NCBI RefSeq assembly: GCF_000444875.1
Contig: NC_021985.1
Coordinates: forward strand, 372,001 to 436,000
Direction: 5' to 3'
Origin: Streptomyces collinus Tu 365
Lineage (GTDB): Bacteria > Actinomycetota > Actinomycetes > Streptomycetales > Streptomycetaceae
DNA: 64,000 nt
Part shown: in pieces, positions 48,439 through 58,281 of the stretch
Numbering within the stretch: position 1 is the stretch's first letter
Layout of the letters: every line of letters begins with the position of its first letter
Translations under genes and position numbers: made by a program
The notes under the pieces: model-generated
The model's input: only the letters and a program-made list of their open reading frames with translations
Databases searched by the model: none
Told to the model about the DNA's origin: nothing

Positions 48439-49395
48439 TCAGACTCGGACGGCGACCTGGTGCCGGTAGCTCTCCATCGGCAGGCCGCTCATCCACGGCA
48501 CGAGGCCGAGCCGGCTGAGTACCTTGACCGAGGAGGGCGGCCGGTAGCCGGCGAACATGCCGCCGAACATCAGGATCTGACTGTGCGTGGCGATCGTGCG
48601 CACCAGCGGGTTCATCCGCTGCCGGTCGAGCGTGCGGCGGAAGCGGCTGCCCGGGGCCATCCGGCGGCGCACCGCGGCGCGGACCTCGGCGGAGACGTCG
48701 TGATCGGTGATCCACTTCAGCTGGGGCATCTCCTCGGTGATCCCCCGCATCGTCCGCAGCCGCTGGCGGGTGAACACGTCGATGTGCGACAGCGTCCCGC
48801 CCGGCCGCAGCACCCGCGCGGCCTCGTGCAGAAAGCGGCCCAGATCGGGATACGTGTGCGAGCTCTCGATGTTGATCAGCACATCCACCGAGGAGTCCTC
48901 GAACGGCAGCTTCTCGGCGTCGCCCTGGACGAAGCGCAGGGTCTCACCCCGCGCCAGCGTGGCCTCGGCCCGGGCGACCGCCTTCGGCGACAGGTCGAGG
49001 CCGGTCATCCGGGCGCCGGGGACGAGGCGGGACAGGAAGTTGAGCCCTTCGCCCGTCCCGCAGCCCACCTCCAGAACCGTCCGGTCGGCGCACCCGTCCA
49101 GACCGTCGGGCAGGTCGCGCAGGGCCAGGTAGTAGAGCTGCTCGCTGAACCCGTCGGTGCCGAAGTCGGTGAACCCGGGCAGCCGGGCCTCGATCTCGGC
49201 CGCCAGACCGGGGTCGTACATCCCCCAGTTCCACAGCTCACCGCGACCGGACAGGGTGGCCGCCATGTCGTAGATGGAGGAACTGGCGGATTTCATCCCG
49301 GCGGCCTCGGCCCCCGAGCGGGGTGCTCTGGACTCGTCGAGGTTGATGTCCGCGAGACCGGCGGTGAAGGCGGTCATCACATCGGGTTGGCTCAT
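48439..49395 (-). CDS. SAM-dependent class I methyltransferase
   Basis: This 318-residue methyltransferase has the SAM-binding motif VLEVGCGTGEGLNFL (about 107-121), LDLSPKAVARAE, a QGDAEKLPF acidic loop and VLRPGGTLSHIDVF (motif III region). It belongs to the Methyltransf_11-like group, often O-methyltransferases of polyketides. The ATG at 49395 follows GGAG. It is encoded between panD and the free acyltransferase, the place of kirM in kirromycin-type clusters. A tailoring methylation of the elfamycin skeleton is likely. Confidence 0.9.
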   Translation of the reverse strand: MSQPDVMTAFTAGLADINLDESRAPRSGAEAAGMKSASSSIYDMAATLSGRGELWNWGMYDPGLAAEIEARLPGFTDFGTDGFSEQLYYLALRDLPDGLDGCADRTVLEVGCGTGEGLNFLSRLVPGARMTGLDLSPKAVARAEATLARGETLRFVQGDAEKLPFEDSSVDVLINIESSHTYPDLGRFLHEAARVLRPGGTLSHIDVFTRQRLRTMRGITEEMPQLKWITDHDVSAEVRAAVRRRMAPGSRFRRTLDRQRMNPLVRTIATHSQILMFGGMFAGYRPPSSVKVLSRLGLVPWMSGLPMESYRHQVAVRV

Positions 49396-49426
49396 TGGGG
49401 TCTCCGAGTTCGCCGGATCGGTGCGG

Positions 49427-49867
49427 TCACGCGTCGACGGTGTCGCCGCGTATCAGGTCGTCGGCGCCGTCCGGCGCCTCGGCGGGGTCGGAACCGACGT
49501 GCTGCGGTCGGTTGCCGTCGTCGACGAAGACCACGCTCGGCCGGTACGCGCGAGCCTGTTCCTCGGTCATCGCCGCGTAGGAGATGACGATCACCAGGTC
49601 GCCGGGACTGATCAGCCGGGCCGCCGCGCCGTTGATGCCCACCACTCCGCTGCCGGCCGGCCCCTCGATGACGTACGTGCTGAGCCGGGCGCCGTTGTCG
49701 ATGTCGACGACGTCGACCTTCTCCCCGGGCAGCAGGTTCGCGGCGGCCATCAGCGTCGAGTCGAGCGTCAGCGAGCCGACGTAGTGCAGGTCCGCCTGCG
49801 TCACGGTGGCGCGGTGGATCTTCGACTTGAGCATCTCTCGGTACACCGGGTGGTCTCCGTTCACCAT
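49427..49867 (-). CDS. panD: Aspartate 1-decarboxylase (KirD-like, beta-alanine supply)
   Basis: This 146-residue pyruvoyl enzyme makes beta-alanine from L-aspartate. It has [21 protein letters not shown] with the Gly-Ser self-cleavage site (about residues 35-36) that yields the pyruvoyl group, plus [10 protein letters not shown] and [13 protein letters not shown] Met at residue 12 would match the usual PanD start; I kept the ATG at 49867, which overlaps the P450 stop. A panD copy in the middle of a PKS/NRPS cluster points to beta-alanine as a building block; in kirromycin, KirD supplies it for the pyridone ring. Confidence 0.95.
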   Translation of the reverse strand: MVNGDHPVYREMLKSKIHRATVTQADLHYVGSLTLDSTLMAAANLLPGEKVDVVDIDNGARLSTYVIEGPAGSGVVGINGAAARLISPGDLVIVISYAAMTEEQARAYRPSVVFVDDGNRPQHVGSDPAEAPDGADDLIRGDTVDA

Positions 49868-51060
49868 GTCACCGGCAGCTCGTGGACGCCGTAGATGATC
49901 GATTCGGGGTTGGTGCGGACCTGGTCCTCGGGGATCGCCAGCCGCAGCCCGGGCAGCCGCCGGGCCAGCCCCTCGAACGCGATCCGCAGCTCAAGGCGGG
50001 CCAGTTGCTGGCCGACGCACTGGTGGATGCCGTAACCGAACGACAGGTGCGCCACCGGCGGCCGGGTGATGTCCAGGCGGTCCGGGTCCTCGCAGAGCGA
50101 CGGGTCCCGGTTGGCCGCGGCCAGCGACAGGGACACGGCGTCTCCCTCGGTGAAGTGGTGCCCGTCGAAGTCCATGTCGGCGCCGGCCGCGCGGATCGAG
50201 CCGGCGTGCATGACCGTCACGTAACGCAGCAGTTCCTCCACCGCGCCCGCGCCCAGGCCCGGGTCCGCGGCCAGCGCCGCGTACTGGTCGGGGTGTGCCA
50301 GCAGGGCGAAGGTGCCCAGCGCGATCATGTTCTTGCTGGTGTCGTAGCCGCCCACGAGCAGCACGCTGCCGATGGTCGCCAGCTCCTCGTCGCTGAAAGC
50401 GCCGTCGGAGACCAGCGTGCCGAGCAGGTCGTCGGTGGGCTCCTCGCGTTTGGCGCGGATCAGCTCCATCAGCTGCCCGCCCACGTTCTGCCAGCCGGCG
50501 ATCGCCTCCTCCGCGCTGGAGTGGACGGTCAGCAGCGCCTTGATGCCCTTGACGAACACGTCCCGCCGGTCGGCGGGAACACCGAGCAGCTCGCAGATCA
50601 CCAGCCCGGCGACCGGCTCGGCGAACGCGGCGACCAGGTCGGTGGGTCCGCCTTCCTCGATCATCCTGCCGAGATACAGGTCGACGTGCTCGGTCAGCCT
50701 CGGCTCCATCGTCCGGGTGCGGCGGGCCGAGAACCAGGCGGTCAGCCGGCGCCGGTAGTGGGTGTGCTCCGGCGGGTCCATCGCCGTGAACATCCCCGGC
50801 GCCAGTTCGGTCCGGTTCCCGGCCATCGGCAGCGGGATCGGCGTGCGCAGCAGGTCGCCGCGCGAGCTCATGCCCCGGGCGGCGAGGAGCCGGCGGACCT
50901 CGTCGTAGCCGGTGATCAGCCAGCCGAGGTGGCCGTCCGGGAAGACCATGCGGGCCACCGGCTGCTCCTCGCGCAGCTCGGCGAGCTCGGGTGCGGGGTC
51001 GAACGGGCACGTGCCACGGGTCATGGGCAGGCCGTCGACGGGACGAACGGTCTCGGACAC
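49861..51060 (-). CDS. Cytochrome P450 (tailoring hydroxylase)
   Basis: This 399-residue bacterial P450 has I-helix GGYDTSKN (Asp-Thr kept), K-helix ELLRY (ExxR) and heme loop [17 protein letters not shown] with the Cys ligand near residue 349. The GTG at 51060 follows AAAGGAGAG. It is coupled to panD by overlap and lies 14 bases after the tridomain AT gene. It is the second P450 of the elfamycin-type cluster; by position it resembles KirOI. The substrate carbon cannot be assigned from sequence. Confidence 0.93.
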   Translation of the reverse strand: MSETVRPVDGLPMTRGTCPFDPAPELAELREEQPVARMVFPDGHLGWLITGYDEVRRLLAARGMSSRGDLLRTPIPLPMAGNRTELAPGMFTAMDPPEHTHYRRRLTAWFSARRTRTMEPRLTEHVDLYLGRMIEEGGPTDLVAAFAEPVAGLVICELLGVPADRRDVFVKGIKALLTVHSSAEEAIAGWQNVGGQLMELIRAKREEPTDDLLGTLVSDGAFSDEELATIGSVLLVGGYDTSKNMIALGTFALLAHPDQYAALAADPGLGAGAVEELLRYVTVMHAGSIRAAGADMDFDGHHFTEGDAVSLSLAAANRDPSLCEDPDRLDITRPPVAHLSFGYGIHQCVGQQLARLELRIAFEGLARRLPGLRLAIPEDQVRTNPESIIYGVHELPVTW

Positions 51061-51074
51061 AACGCTCTCCTTTG

Positions 51075-54000
51075 CTATACGCCGGCGGACCCGACGATCT
51101 CGGCGGCTTCGGTGATGAGTCGGTCGGCCAGTTCGTCGGCGTGCCGGTCACGCCAGGCCTCGTACGTGGTGCCGCGCAGCCAGTGGTTGCAGGCGCCCAG
51201 CGCCGGCCCGCAGGCCACCTGGTAGTCCGCGACCCGCTCCGGGGTGCCCTCGATCGCCCAGCGCTGTGCCTGGGCGCAGTACCAGCGGAAGACCAGGGCC
51301 ATCCGGCGCTTGGGGTCGGCCGGCTCGCCGGCGGGGACGACCCGCGACGCCAGCTCCTCGAAGCCGGCGCCGAAGTAGTCGCGTTCCACCCGGGACCGGA
51401 TCCAGCCGGGCACGGCGTCCCAGGAGTCGTAGGTGCGCCACAGGTCGTAGAGCTTTCCGGCGCGCACATGGAAGAGCACGCCCTTGCGCAGCACCCGGGC
51501 CCGGCCGCCGAGTTCGAACAGGGCACCGTGCGGGGCGTACGCGGTGTCGTGCACGTCGAGGTTCGGCAGCAGGTCCTTGGCGGCTTCGCTGAGCCCGCTC
51601 TCGGCGGTGCAGAGGTTGATCGACCCGGTGAGGATGAAGTCGGCGCCCAGGACGAACGCGGCGGCGGCCGACTCCGGGGAGCCGATGCCTCCACCGCCCC
51701 CGACGCGTACGCCGGAGGCGACCCCGCCGAGCTGTGTGCGCAGCCGTCGCACCGAGGGCAGCAGCGCGGGCAGGGAGCCCTGGTCGGTGTAGTCGGCTCC
51801 GTCGCCGATCGCGCAGATGTCGTCGGCCAGGGCGATCCGCTCGCCGGCCGCGGCCTCCTCGGCATTGAGCAGTCCGTCGTCCACCAGCCGTGTCACGAGG
51901 GGGCGCGGCGGTGGTGCGAAGAACAGGCGGGCGGTGTCCAGGCGGGTCACCTTGGCGAGCAGCTTGCGCGGGGCGTGCACCGTTCCGTCCGCCAGGATGC
52001 GGGCACCGGTCAGACGGTGCCTCACCAGTGCGGGGGTCACCTCGACGTACGTGGCCGCCTCGACGAGACGGACGTTCTCACGGACCAGCAGGTCGACCAT
52101 GTCGGCCTCGGCGCGCGGGTCGAAGGGGTCGTAGGTGATGTTGACCCCGAACGGCGCGTCGGCCCCGGCGGCCGCCCGGATGCCGCGGATCGCGTCGGCG
52201 ACGTCCGCGAGCGGGAGCCCGGCCGCCCCGAAGTGGCCGAGCAGGCCGGAGCGGGCCAGCCGGGCGACCAGGGCGACGGAGCTGACGCCGTGGTGCATGC
52301 CGCCGGCGACGTAGGCGTGCCGGACCCCGTGGTCGCGCCGGAACGCCGCCGAGCCCAGCTCCGCGCGCCGCGGTGCCGGAGCGTTGACCGGCCCGGTCGG
52401 CACCGTGGTCCGTGCCGGTTCGGGCCGCAGTGGGGTGGCCTCGTCCCGGATCCGGGCGATCAGCTTGGTCAGCACCTGTCCCGGGCCCAGTTCGCGGACC
52501 CGGAAGTCGCCCCGGCCCATGAGCAGCCGGATGCTGTCGGTCCACCGCACCGGGGAGACGATCTGGCGGCGCAGGGTGGCGGCCACGGCGTCCGGCTCGT
52601 ACGGCCGGGCGTCGACGTTGCTGATCACCGGGATCTTCGGGGCGGCGAAGGCGGTGGCGTCCAGCAGGCGCCCGAACTCCTCCGCGGCCTGCGCCATGTA
52701 GCGGCTGTGGAAGGGGGCGCTGACGTTGAGCGGGGCACAGCGGGCGCCCTTGTCCTTGAACACCGCAAGCGCGCGGTTGACCGCGTCGGCCGGGCCGGCG
52801 ACGACCGTCTGGGTCGGCGCGTTGTAGTTGGCGATGTCCAGTCCGGACAGCTCGTCGTCGCGCAGCACCTCCCGGACCAGGGACGAGTCGACGGCCGAGA
52901 CCGCGGCCATGGTGCCGCCGGTGACCTGTCCCATCAGCCGGCCGCGTTCGGCGACCAGGCGCAGGCCGGTTTCGAAGTCGTACACGCCCGCGGCGAACAG
53001 GGCGGCGAACTCACCGAGGCTGTGCCCGAGCAGGTAGTCGGGCAGACGGCCGCCCTCCTGTACGGTGGCCAGCCAGGAGAGCGCGCCGACCACGTACAGG
53101 GCCGGCTGGGTGTACCGGGTGTCGCGCAGGTTGCGGCCGGGGTCCTCAAGGCACAGTTCACGGATCGAGTACCCGAGGACGGCGTCGGCCCGTTCGACCA
53201 GTTCGGGGAACCGGTCGAACAGGTCTCGGCCCATGCCCTTGACCTGAGCGCCCTGACCCGGGAAGACGTAGACGTCGAAGCCGTCGCCCGGGGTGGCGGG
53301 GTCGGCCACGGGCGTCGGAGCGGTCATGGTGGTCACCTCGGTTCGTCGAGCCGGGGCGGCGATGACCGAGCGGGTGTCGAGCACCGCCTGGTACAGCACC
53401 TCGTCCCGGGCGTACGGGGAGAGCAGCGGCAGCACCCGGGACCGGCTGCCCTCGGGAAGCCGCGCCCGTACCAGGTTGGCCATCGACCCGGACGGTCCGA
53501 GGTCCAGGAAGAGCAGGTCGTCGCGGGCCAGCAGCGGTTCGAGGGCGCGTGACAGGTCGAACGGCTCACGGAGGACCTGCCAGAAGTGGTCCGGGCCGGG
53601 GTGGCGCACCTCGGCACCGGTGGTTCCGGAGATCAGCGGGATCGACGCGGCTCGGGGCGTGAGACCGCCCACGAGCTTCGTGAAGGCGTCGCGCACGCCG
53701 TCGATCAGCGGCGAGTGGAACGGGAACAACACCGGGAGCCGTTGGCAGAGCACACCCGAGGCGGCCAAGTGGCGCTCGATGGCGTCGAGCCGGCCGGCCG
53801 TGCCCGCGAGCACGAAGTTGTCCGGCCCGTTGATCGCGGCCAGATGCGCCCCGGCCAGCGCGGGTTCGCGGTCGACGAGGCCGGCGTCGGCGAGGACCGC
53901 CAGCATCCCGCCGCGCGGGCACTCAGCCTCGAAGAGCGCCACCTGCTCCAGCAGCGAGCGCAGACATTCCTCGGGGTCGAAGATGCCGGCCACCGCGGCG

Positions 54001-54311
54001 GCGACGACCTCGCCCAGGCTGGCGCCGAGCACCAGCTCCGGCTCGAAGCCGTGGGCGCGCAGCATGCGGGCCAGAGCGTACTCGACCATGAAGATGGCCG
54101 GCTGGGTGAGCGACAGGCGGGTCATCGCCAGCTCGGCGCCGCGGCCGTCGCCGTGGATCGCGTCGATGACCGAGTCGCCGTTGATCTCGCGCACCACCGC
54201 GTCCAGAGAATCCAGAGCGTCGCGGAAGAACGGGTCGGCACCGTAGAGCCACCGGCCCATGCCGTGGTACTGGGAGCCCTGCCCGGCGAAGAGGAAGACC
54301 GGTTTCAGCAT
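51075..54311 (-). CDS. kirCI: Trans-acting acylhydrolase/AT-AT-enoylreductase tridomain protein (KirCI-like)
   Basis: This protein of about 1078 residues serves trans-AT PKS modules. Domain 1 (1-300) is AT-like, but its nucleophile motif is GASLGE (96-101) instead of GHSxGE, as in PedC-type acyl hydrolases. Domain 2 (340-640) is a malonyl-type AT with FPGQGAQVKGMG, GHSLGEF and APFHSRYM. Domain 3 (655-1078) is a PfaD-type FMN enoylreductase (GMHHGVSS, FGVNITYDPFDP, GGGGGIGSPESA, GADFILTGSIN). The ATG at 54311 follows GGGGA; a GTG at 54338 overlapping the NRPS stop is possible. It resembles KirCI, which supplies malonyl units in kirromycin synthesis. Confidence 0.9.
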   Translation of the reverse strand: MLKPVFLFAGQGSQYHGMGRWLYGADPFFRDALDSLDAVVREINGDSVIDAIHGDGRGAELAMTRLSLTQPAIFMVEYALARMLRAHGFEPELVLGASLGEVVAAAVAGIFDPEECLRSLLEQVALFEAECPRGGMLAVLADAGLVDREPALAGAHLAAINGPDNFVLAGTAGRLDAIERHLAASGVLCQRLPVLFPFHSPLIDGVRDAFTKLVGGLTPRAASIPLISGTTGAEVRHPGPDHFWQVLREPFDLSRALEPLLARDDLLFLDLGPSGSMANLVRARLPEGSRSRVLPLLSPYARDEVLYQAVLDTRSVIAAPARRTEVTTMTAPTPVADPATPGDGFDVYVFPGQGAQVKGMGRDLFDRFPELVERADAVLGYSIRELCLEDPGRNLRDTRYTQPALYVVGALSWLATVQEGGRLPDYLLGHSLGEFAALFAAGVYDFETGLRLVAERGRLMGQVTGGTMAAVSAVDSSLVREVLRDDELSGLDIANYNAPTQTVVAGPADAVNRALAVFKDKGARCAPLNVSAPFHSRYMAQAAEEFGRLLDATAFAAPKIPVISNVDARPYEPDAVAATLRRQIVSPVRWTDSIRLLMGRGDFRVRELGPGQVLTKLIARIRDEATPLRPEPARTTVPTGPVNAPAPRRAELGSAAFRRDHGVRHAYVAGGMHHGVSSVALVARLARSGLLGHFGAAGLPLADVADAIRGIRAAAGADAPFGVNITYDPFDPRAEADMVDLLVRENVRLVEAATYVEVTPALVRHRLTGARILADGTVHAPRKLLAKVTRLDTARLFFAPPPRPLVTRLVDDGLLNAEEAAAGERIALADDICAIGDGADYTDQGSLPALLPSVRRLRTQLGGVASGVRVGGGGGIGSPESAAAAFVLGADFILTGSINLCTAESGLSEAAKDLLPNLDVHDTAYAPHGALFELGGRARVLRKGVLFHVRAGKLYDLWRTYDSWDAVPGWIRSRVERDYFGAGFEELASRVVPAGEPADPKRRMALVFRWYCAQAQRWAIEGTPERVADYQVACGPALGACNHWLRGTTYEAWRDRHADELADRLITEAAEIVGSAGV

Positions 54312-54334
54312 GGTGAGTGGTCCCCTTCGGCCGC

Positions 54335-57300
54335 TCACCCGAGCCCGCGCAGGCGGCCGGCCAGCGCGGCGGGGGTCGGGTTCTCGAACACGTCGGTGAG
54401 TGGCAGCCGGACACCTGTCTCGTCCTTGATGCGCTGGGCGAGGGCGGCGGCGAGCAGCGAGTGGCCACCGCTGGTGAAGAAGTGGGAGTCGGCGTCCAGG
54501 TCCGGCTGGTCGAGCAGCTCGGCGAAGAGCTTGGTCAGGGTGGCGGTGAGCGCGTCGCCGCCGACCGGGCCCGCGGCGTCACCGCCGGTCGCGGCCGGCC
54601 TGCGCGCGGCGAGGTCCGCCAGCGCCAGGTAGTCGACCTTGTCGCTTCCGGTACGCGGAAACGCCTCCACCGCGAGGAAGCGGTGCGGCACCACCGAGCG
54701 CGGCAGCCGCTGCCGGGCGTACTCCCAGAGCTCGCCCATCGCCTCGGGCCGGTGCGGCACCTGGACGAAAGCGGCCAGGCTGCCGTCCGTGCCGGGGTCG
54801 CCGACCACCAGCACGGCGGCCGCCTCGACGTCCGGGTGATCGGACAACACCGCCTCGATCTCGCCCAGTTCGATCCGGTTGCCGCGCAGCTTCACCTGCC
54901 GGTCCATGCGGCCCAGCAGGTTGATGCGGCCGTCCGGCAGCCAGCGCGCCACGTCTCCGGAGCGGTAGAAGCGTCCCCACCGGGGGTTCGATCCGAACCG
55001 CTCGGCGGTGAGGTCGGGCCGCCCGTGGTAGCCGGCGGCGACACCGACCCCGGCGACGCACAATTCGCCGCGCAGGCCGATCGGCAGCGGCTCCCCGTCC
55101 GGGCCGGCGATGAAGACCCGGGTGTTGGCGATCGGCGTCCCCACGTCGACCCGGTCGCCGGGGTCCGTCGGCACCCGTCCTGCGGTCGCCCAGATCGTGC
55201 TCTCCGTGGGGCCGTAGACGTTCCACAGTTCGGCGCCCGCCCCGGTCAGGGTCGCGGCCAGGCCGCCGGGCAGTGGCTCACCTCCGCTGAGCAGCGTGCG
55301 GCCTGCGACCAGAGCGGTGATCCGGTCGGCGACGAGTCGCCAGGTGGTCGGCGTCGCCTGCAGGAATCCGATGTCGTGGACGCGTATCGCCTCGGCCAGC
55401 AGGGCTCCGTCGGTGCGCGCCTCGTCGGGCAGCACGACCGTGTGGCCGCCGTGCAGCAGCGGCATCATCAGTTCCAGCGACGAGGTGTCGAAACTGTACG
55501 TGCTGAGCCAGCCGGTGGGCCGCGCCGTCGCGGCGACGCCGAAGCGCACCGCGTAGTCGGTGATGTGGTTGGCCAGGCTCCGGTGGGTGATGGGGATGCC
55601 CTTGGGCCGTCCCGTCGATCCGGAGGTGTAGATCACGTACGCGAGGGCGTCCGGCCCTGCCGCGCCGGTCCTGTCGCGGTCGACGGGGAGGGTGGGCGCG
55701 GCGTCGACGTCGGGGGCGGGGACCGTCCGGCGGTCGCCGGGCGCGGTGAGGCCGTCGCCGGTCACCACCACCCGTGCGCCCGCGTCGTCCAGCTGGTAGG
55801 CGATGCGCTCCGCCGGGTGGTGCGGGTCCAGCGGCAGGTACGCCGCACCGGCGAGCCAGGTCCCGAACACCGCGGCGGCCAGTGCCGCACCCCGCGGCAC
55901 GAGCAGCGCGACGATGTCGCCGGGGCGGACGCCGGCCGCCGTCAGCCGCTCGGCGGTGTGCGCCGCGGCGGACCACAGGCGACCGTAGCTCACTCCACGG
56001 TCTCCGTCGCGGACCGCGAGGGCGTCCGGCTCGGCGGCGGCGCGCTCGGCGAATCCGGCGAGCACCGACGTCAGCTCGATCGGGCGGTCGGTGGCGTTGG
56101 CGGCGTCGATGACCGCGTGGTCCCGGGGTGACCAGATCGACAGCGAGCCGACCGGCGTGTCCAGGGCGGCGCCGACGGCGACCAGCAGCGCGTCGTAGCG
56201 GCGGACCATGAGGTCGACGTCCGCGCGGTCCAGGACCCCGGTGTAGAACGCCGCGCGCACGGTTGCGCTGTCACGGTCGGAGGTCACGAAGAATTCCAGG
56301 TCGAACTGGCTGAACCCGTTCTCGACCACGACCAGTTCCGCCGCGGCGCCCGCCACCGTGAAGGTGCGCTGGCCGGCGGTGAACGGCACGTAGTTGAACA
56401 CGTGCCGGAACAGCACGTTGCGCCAGCCGGAACCGTCGCGCTCGACCACGTCGAGCAGTTCGTCGGCGGGGGTGTCCGCGTGGGTCATCGCCTCCATGAA
56501 GACCCGGCGCGCCCGGCCGACCAGCTCGCGGAAACCTGCCGTGCGCTCGGTCAGCAGGCGCAGCGTGACCAGGTTGCTGTGGTAGCCGACCGCCCCGGCC
56601 GCTTCCCGGCCGCGCGTGTTGACCGGCGAGCCGATGGTCAGGTCGGGTCCGGCGCCGTGTCCGGCCAGCAGCACCGCGTACGCGGTGAGCAGGACGACCG
56701 ACTCGGGCGCGCGCAGCTCGCGTTGCAGCCGCCGGACGACCTCGTGCGCCTCGGGCGACAGGACGTGGGTGACCTCGTCACCCTCCAGCGTGGTGGTCGC
56801 CGGGGCCGGCTTCTCGCACCACAGCTCCGAGCCGGACGAGCGGAACCCGGCCATGGTGTCGCGCCAGAACGTGAGGCTCCGTTCGGAGGGCGCGGGCTCG
56901 TGCCAGGCGGGCACCGGGTCCGGCTCGGGGGTCCGGCCGGCCAGCACCGCCTCGTAGAACTCGACGAGCTGGGCGCGCAGGACGGCGGTGGACTGCACGT
57001 CGGCGATGGCGTGGTGCAGCGCGAGACAGAGGATGTCGTCGTCGGGGCCGTGCAGCAGCAGGGCGCGAAGCAGCGGGCTCCCGTCGGCCCGGAAGGGGCG
57101 GGCCACGAAAGCGGTCAGGGCGTCGCGCTCGTCACCGTGCCCGGCGCCGTGGTCGTCACCGTGCGCGTCCGCCTGCTCCGGCTCGATGCGGAGGCTGGGC
57201 AGGACGGTCCTGGTCAGGGCGTCGTCGCTGCGGTGGAAGACCGTGCGCAGCACCTCGTACCGGCGGGGCAGCAGGTCGAGTGCCGTGGCCAGGGCGGCCG

Positions 57301-57436
57301 GGTCGAGGCGGCCGGCGACGCGGAAGGCCAGCGACAGGTTGTTGGCGCCGCTGCCGGGCACGAGGTCGTCGAGCAGCCACAGAGCGGTCTCCTTGCGCGA
57401 GGCGCGCCCGCGGGCGTCCGCCGCGCCGGCCGTCAT
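54335..57436 (-). CDS. kirB: NRPS module C-A-T (KirB-like)
   Basis: This 1033-residue module has C 10-440, A 455-950 and T 965-1030 (TSGGHSLLAAAL). The C motif is HHAIADV: the two His and the Asp are kept but Val replaces the usual Gly. A motifs: [37 protein letters not shown]10 region GSDKVD. Pocket residues read D-T-L-Q-L-G-V-I-W-K, close to glycine codes. By position, after the cis-AT PKS and Dieckmann-type cyclase and near panD, it should be the beta-alanine module KirB; the pocket instead recalls glycine, so the substrate is unsettled. Its ATG overlaps the cyclase stop and its stop overlaps a potential start of the next gene. Confidence 0.9.
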   Translation of the reverse strand: MTAGAADARGRASRKETALWLLDDLVPGSGANNLSLAFRVAGRLDPAALATALDLLPRRYEVLRTVFHRSDDALTRTVLPSLRIEPEQADAHGDDHGAGHGDERDALTAFVARPFRADGSPLLRALLLHGPDDDILCLALHHAIADVQSTAVLRAQLVEFYEAVLAGRTPEPDPVPAWHEPAPSERSLTFWRDTMAGFRSSGSELWCEKPAPATTTLEGDEVTHVLSPEAHEVVRRLQRELRAPESVVLLTAYAVLLAGHGAGPDLTIGSPVNTRGREAAGAVGYHSNLVTLRLLTERTAGFRELVGRARRVFMEAMTHADTPADELLDVVERDGSGWRNVLFRHVFNYVPFTAGQRTFTVAGAAAELVVVENGFSQFDLEFFVTSDRDSATVRAAFYTGVLDRADVDLMVRRYDALLVAVGAALDTPVGSLSIWSPRDHAVIDAANATDRPIELTSVLAGFAERAAAEPDALAVRDGDRGVSYGRLWSAAAHTAERLTAAGVRPGDIVALLVPRGAALAAAVFGTWLAGAAYLPLDPHHPAERIAYQLDDAGARVVVTGDGLTAPGDRRTVPAPDVDAAPTLPVDRDRTGAAGPDALAYVIYTSGSTGRPKGIPITHRSLANHITDYAVRFGVAATARPTGWLSTYSFDTSSLELMMPLLHGGHTVVLPDEARTDGALLAEAIRVHDIGFLQATPTTWRLVADRITALVAGRTLLSGGEPLPGGLAATLTGAGAELWNVYGPTESTIWATAGRVPTDPGDRVDVGTPIANTRVFIAGPDGEPLPIGLRGELCVAGVGVAAGYHGRPDLTAERFGSNPRWGRFYRSGDVARWLPDGRINLLGRMDRQVKLRGNRIELGEIEAVLSDHPDVEAAAVLVVGDPGTDGSLAAFVQVPHRPEAMGELWEYARQRLPRSVVPHRFLAVEAFPRTGSDKVDYLALADLAARRPAATGGDAAGPVGGDALTATLTKLFAELLDQPDLDADSHFFTSGGHSLLAAALAQRIKDETGVRLPLTDVFENPTPAALAGRLRGLG

Positions 57437-58281
57437 CGGCGGGCCTGCGAGCCGGTGCCGAGCAGGCCGGCCACGGTCGTGGCGACCTCCGGGGTGCGCA
57501 GCAGATCGCGGTGCTCCACCTCGAACCGGACCTCGTCCGCCACGGCGATCGGTGCCAGGCCGGGGGTGGCGCGCATCCGGTTGAGTCCGCTGGCCGGGCT
57601 CGCCGAGGTGACGACGGTGGCCCGGGACCAGCCGGGACGCGGATCGAGTCCGGCGGCGACGCCGAGATAGGTCATGAACGAGCCGACCAGGGCCACCAGT
57701 TCACCGGCGTAGCCCTCGTCGAGGCCGGCGCGGCGCAGCGCGGCCGAGCCGATCGGCTCGAAGATCGCATAGAGCTCGGTGGCGAACGCGGCCGGGGTGA
57801 TCCCGGGCCGGGCGGCCAGGCGCTCCGCGGCGCCGGCCAGCTCGTCGACCTCGGCCGGGGTCAGTACGGCGGTCATGTTGCCGATGACCCGGCCGAACTG
57901 CAGGTGCACGGTGGGCACGTCGACGAGTTCGGGGTCGAAGACCACCACCTGCGGGGCGACCGGCTGGCGGTCGGCGATCCTCTCGGCCAGGGCGCCGGCG
58001 AAGACCGATCCGGCGCAGTAGCCGAGGACCGCCCGGACCCTGCGTCCGCTCGCGGCGACCTCGGCCAGCCAGGGCGCGAGGTACTCGTCCGGGTCGATGC
58101 CGGGGCCGGGGGCCCGGGCCGGTGCGACGGTCTGCCACAGCGCGCAGTCCAGTCCCAGGCTGGGCGTCAGGTCGGCGAAACCGCCCTCGTTGCGGCCCGT
58201 CACCGGGAAGTCGGTGGCGAGCACGACGTCGGCGTCCGATGCTGCGTCGAGCACCACATTCCACACGGAAGGGCTTGGCAT
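57433..58281 (-). CDS. kirHI: Dieckmann cyclase-like alpha/beta hydrolase with Cys nucleophile (KirHI/TrdC family)
   Basis: This 282-residue protein has a thioesterase-like fold but the nucleophile elbow reads GYCAGS, with Cys89 instead of Ser. Asp116 (VVVFDPELV) and His257 (VEHRDLL) complete a Cys-Asp-His triad at positions very like those known for the NcmC/TrdC/KirHI Dieckmann cyclases, which release tetramic acids and pyridones from the carrier by C-C bond formation. The ATG at 58281 follows CAGGAGAA. It is encoded between the PKS and the C-A-T gene, exactly where a releasing cyclase for the beta-alanyl chain is needed, since no TE is present on either. Confidence 0.87.
   Translation of the reverse strand: MPSPSVWNVVLDAASDADVVLATDFPVTGRNEGGFADLTPSLGLDCALWQTVAPARAPGPGIDPDEYLAPWLAEVAASGRRVRAVLGYCAGSVFAGALAERIADRQPVAPQVVVFDPELVDVPTVHLQFGRVIGNMTAVLTPAEVDELAGAAERLAARPGITPAAFATELYAIFEPIGSAALRRAGLDEGYAGELVALVGSFMTYLGVAAGLDPRPGWSRATVVTSASPASGLNRMRATPGLAPIAVADEVRFEVEHRDLLRTPEVATTVAGLLGTGSQARR

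Noticed and set aside
49427..49867. panD as primary pantothenate metabolism
   Set aside because: No panB or panC nearby and it is embedded, with overlap, in a PKS/NRPS operon that needs beta-alanine.
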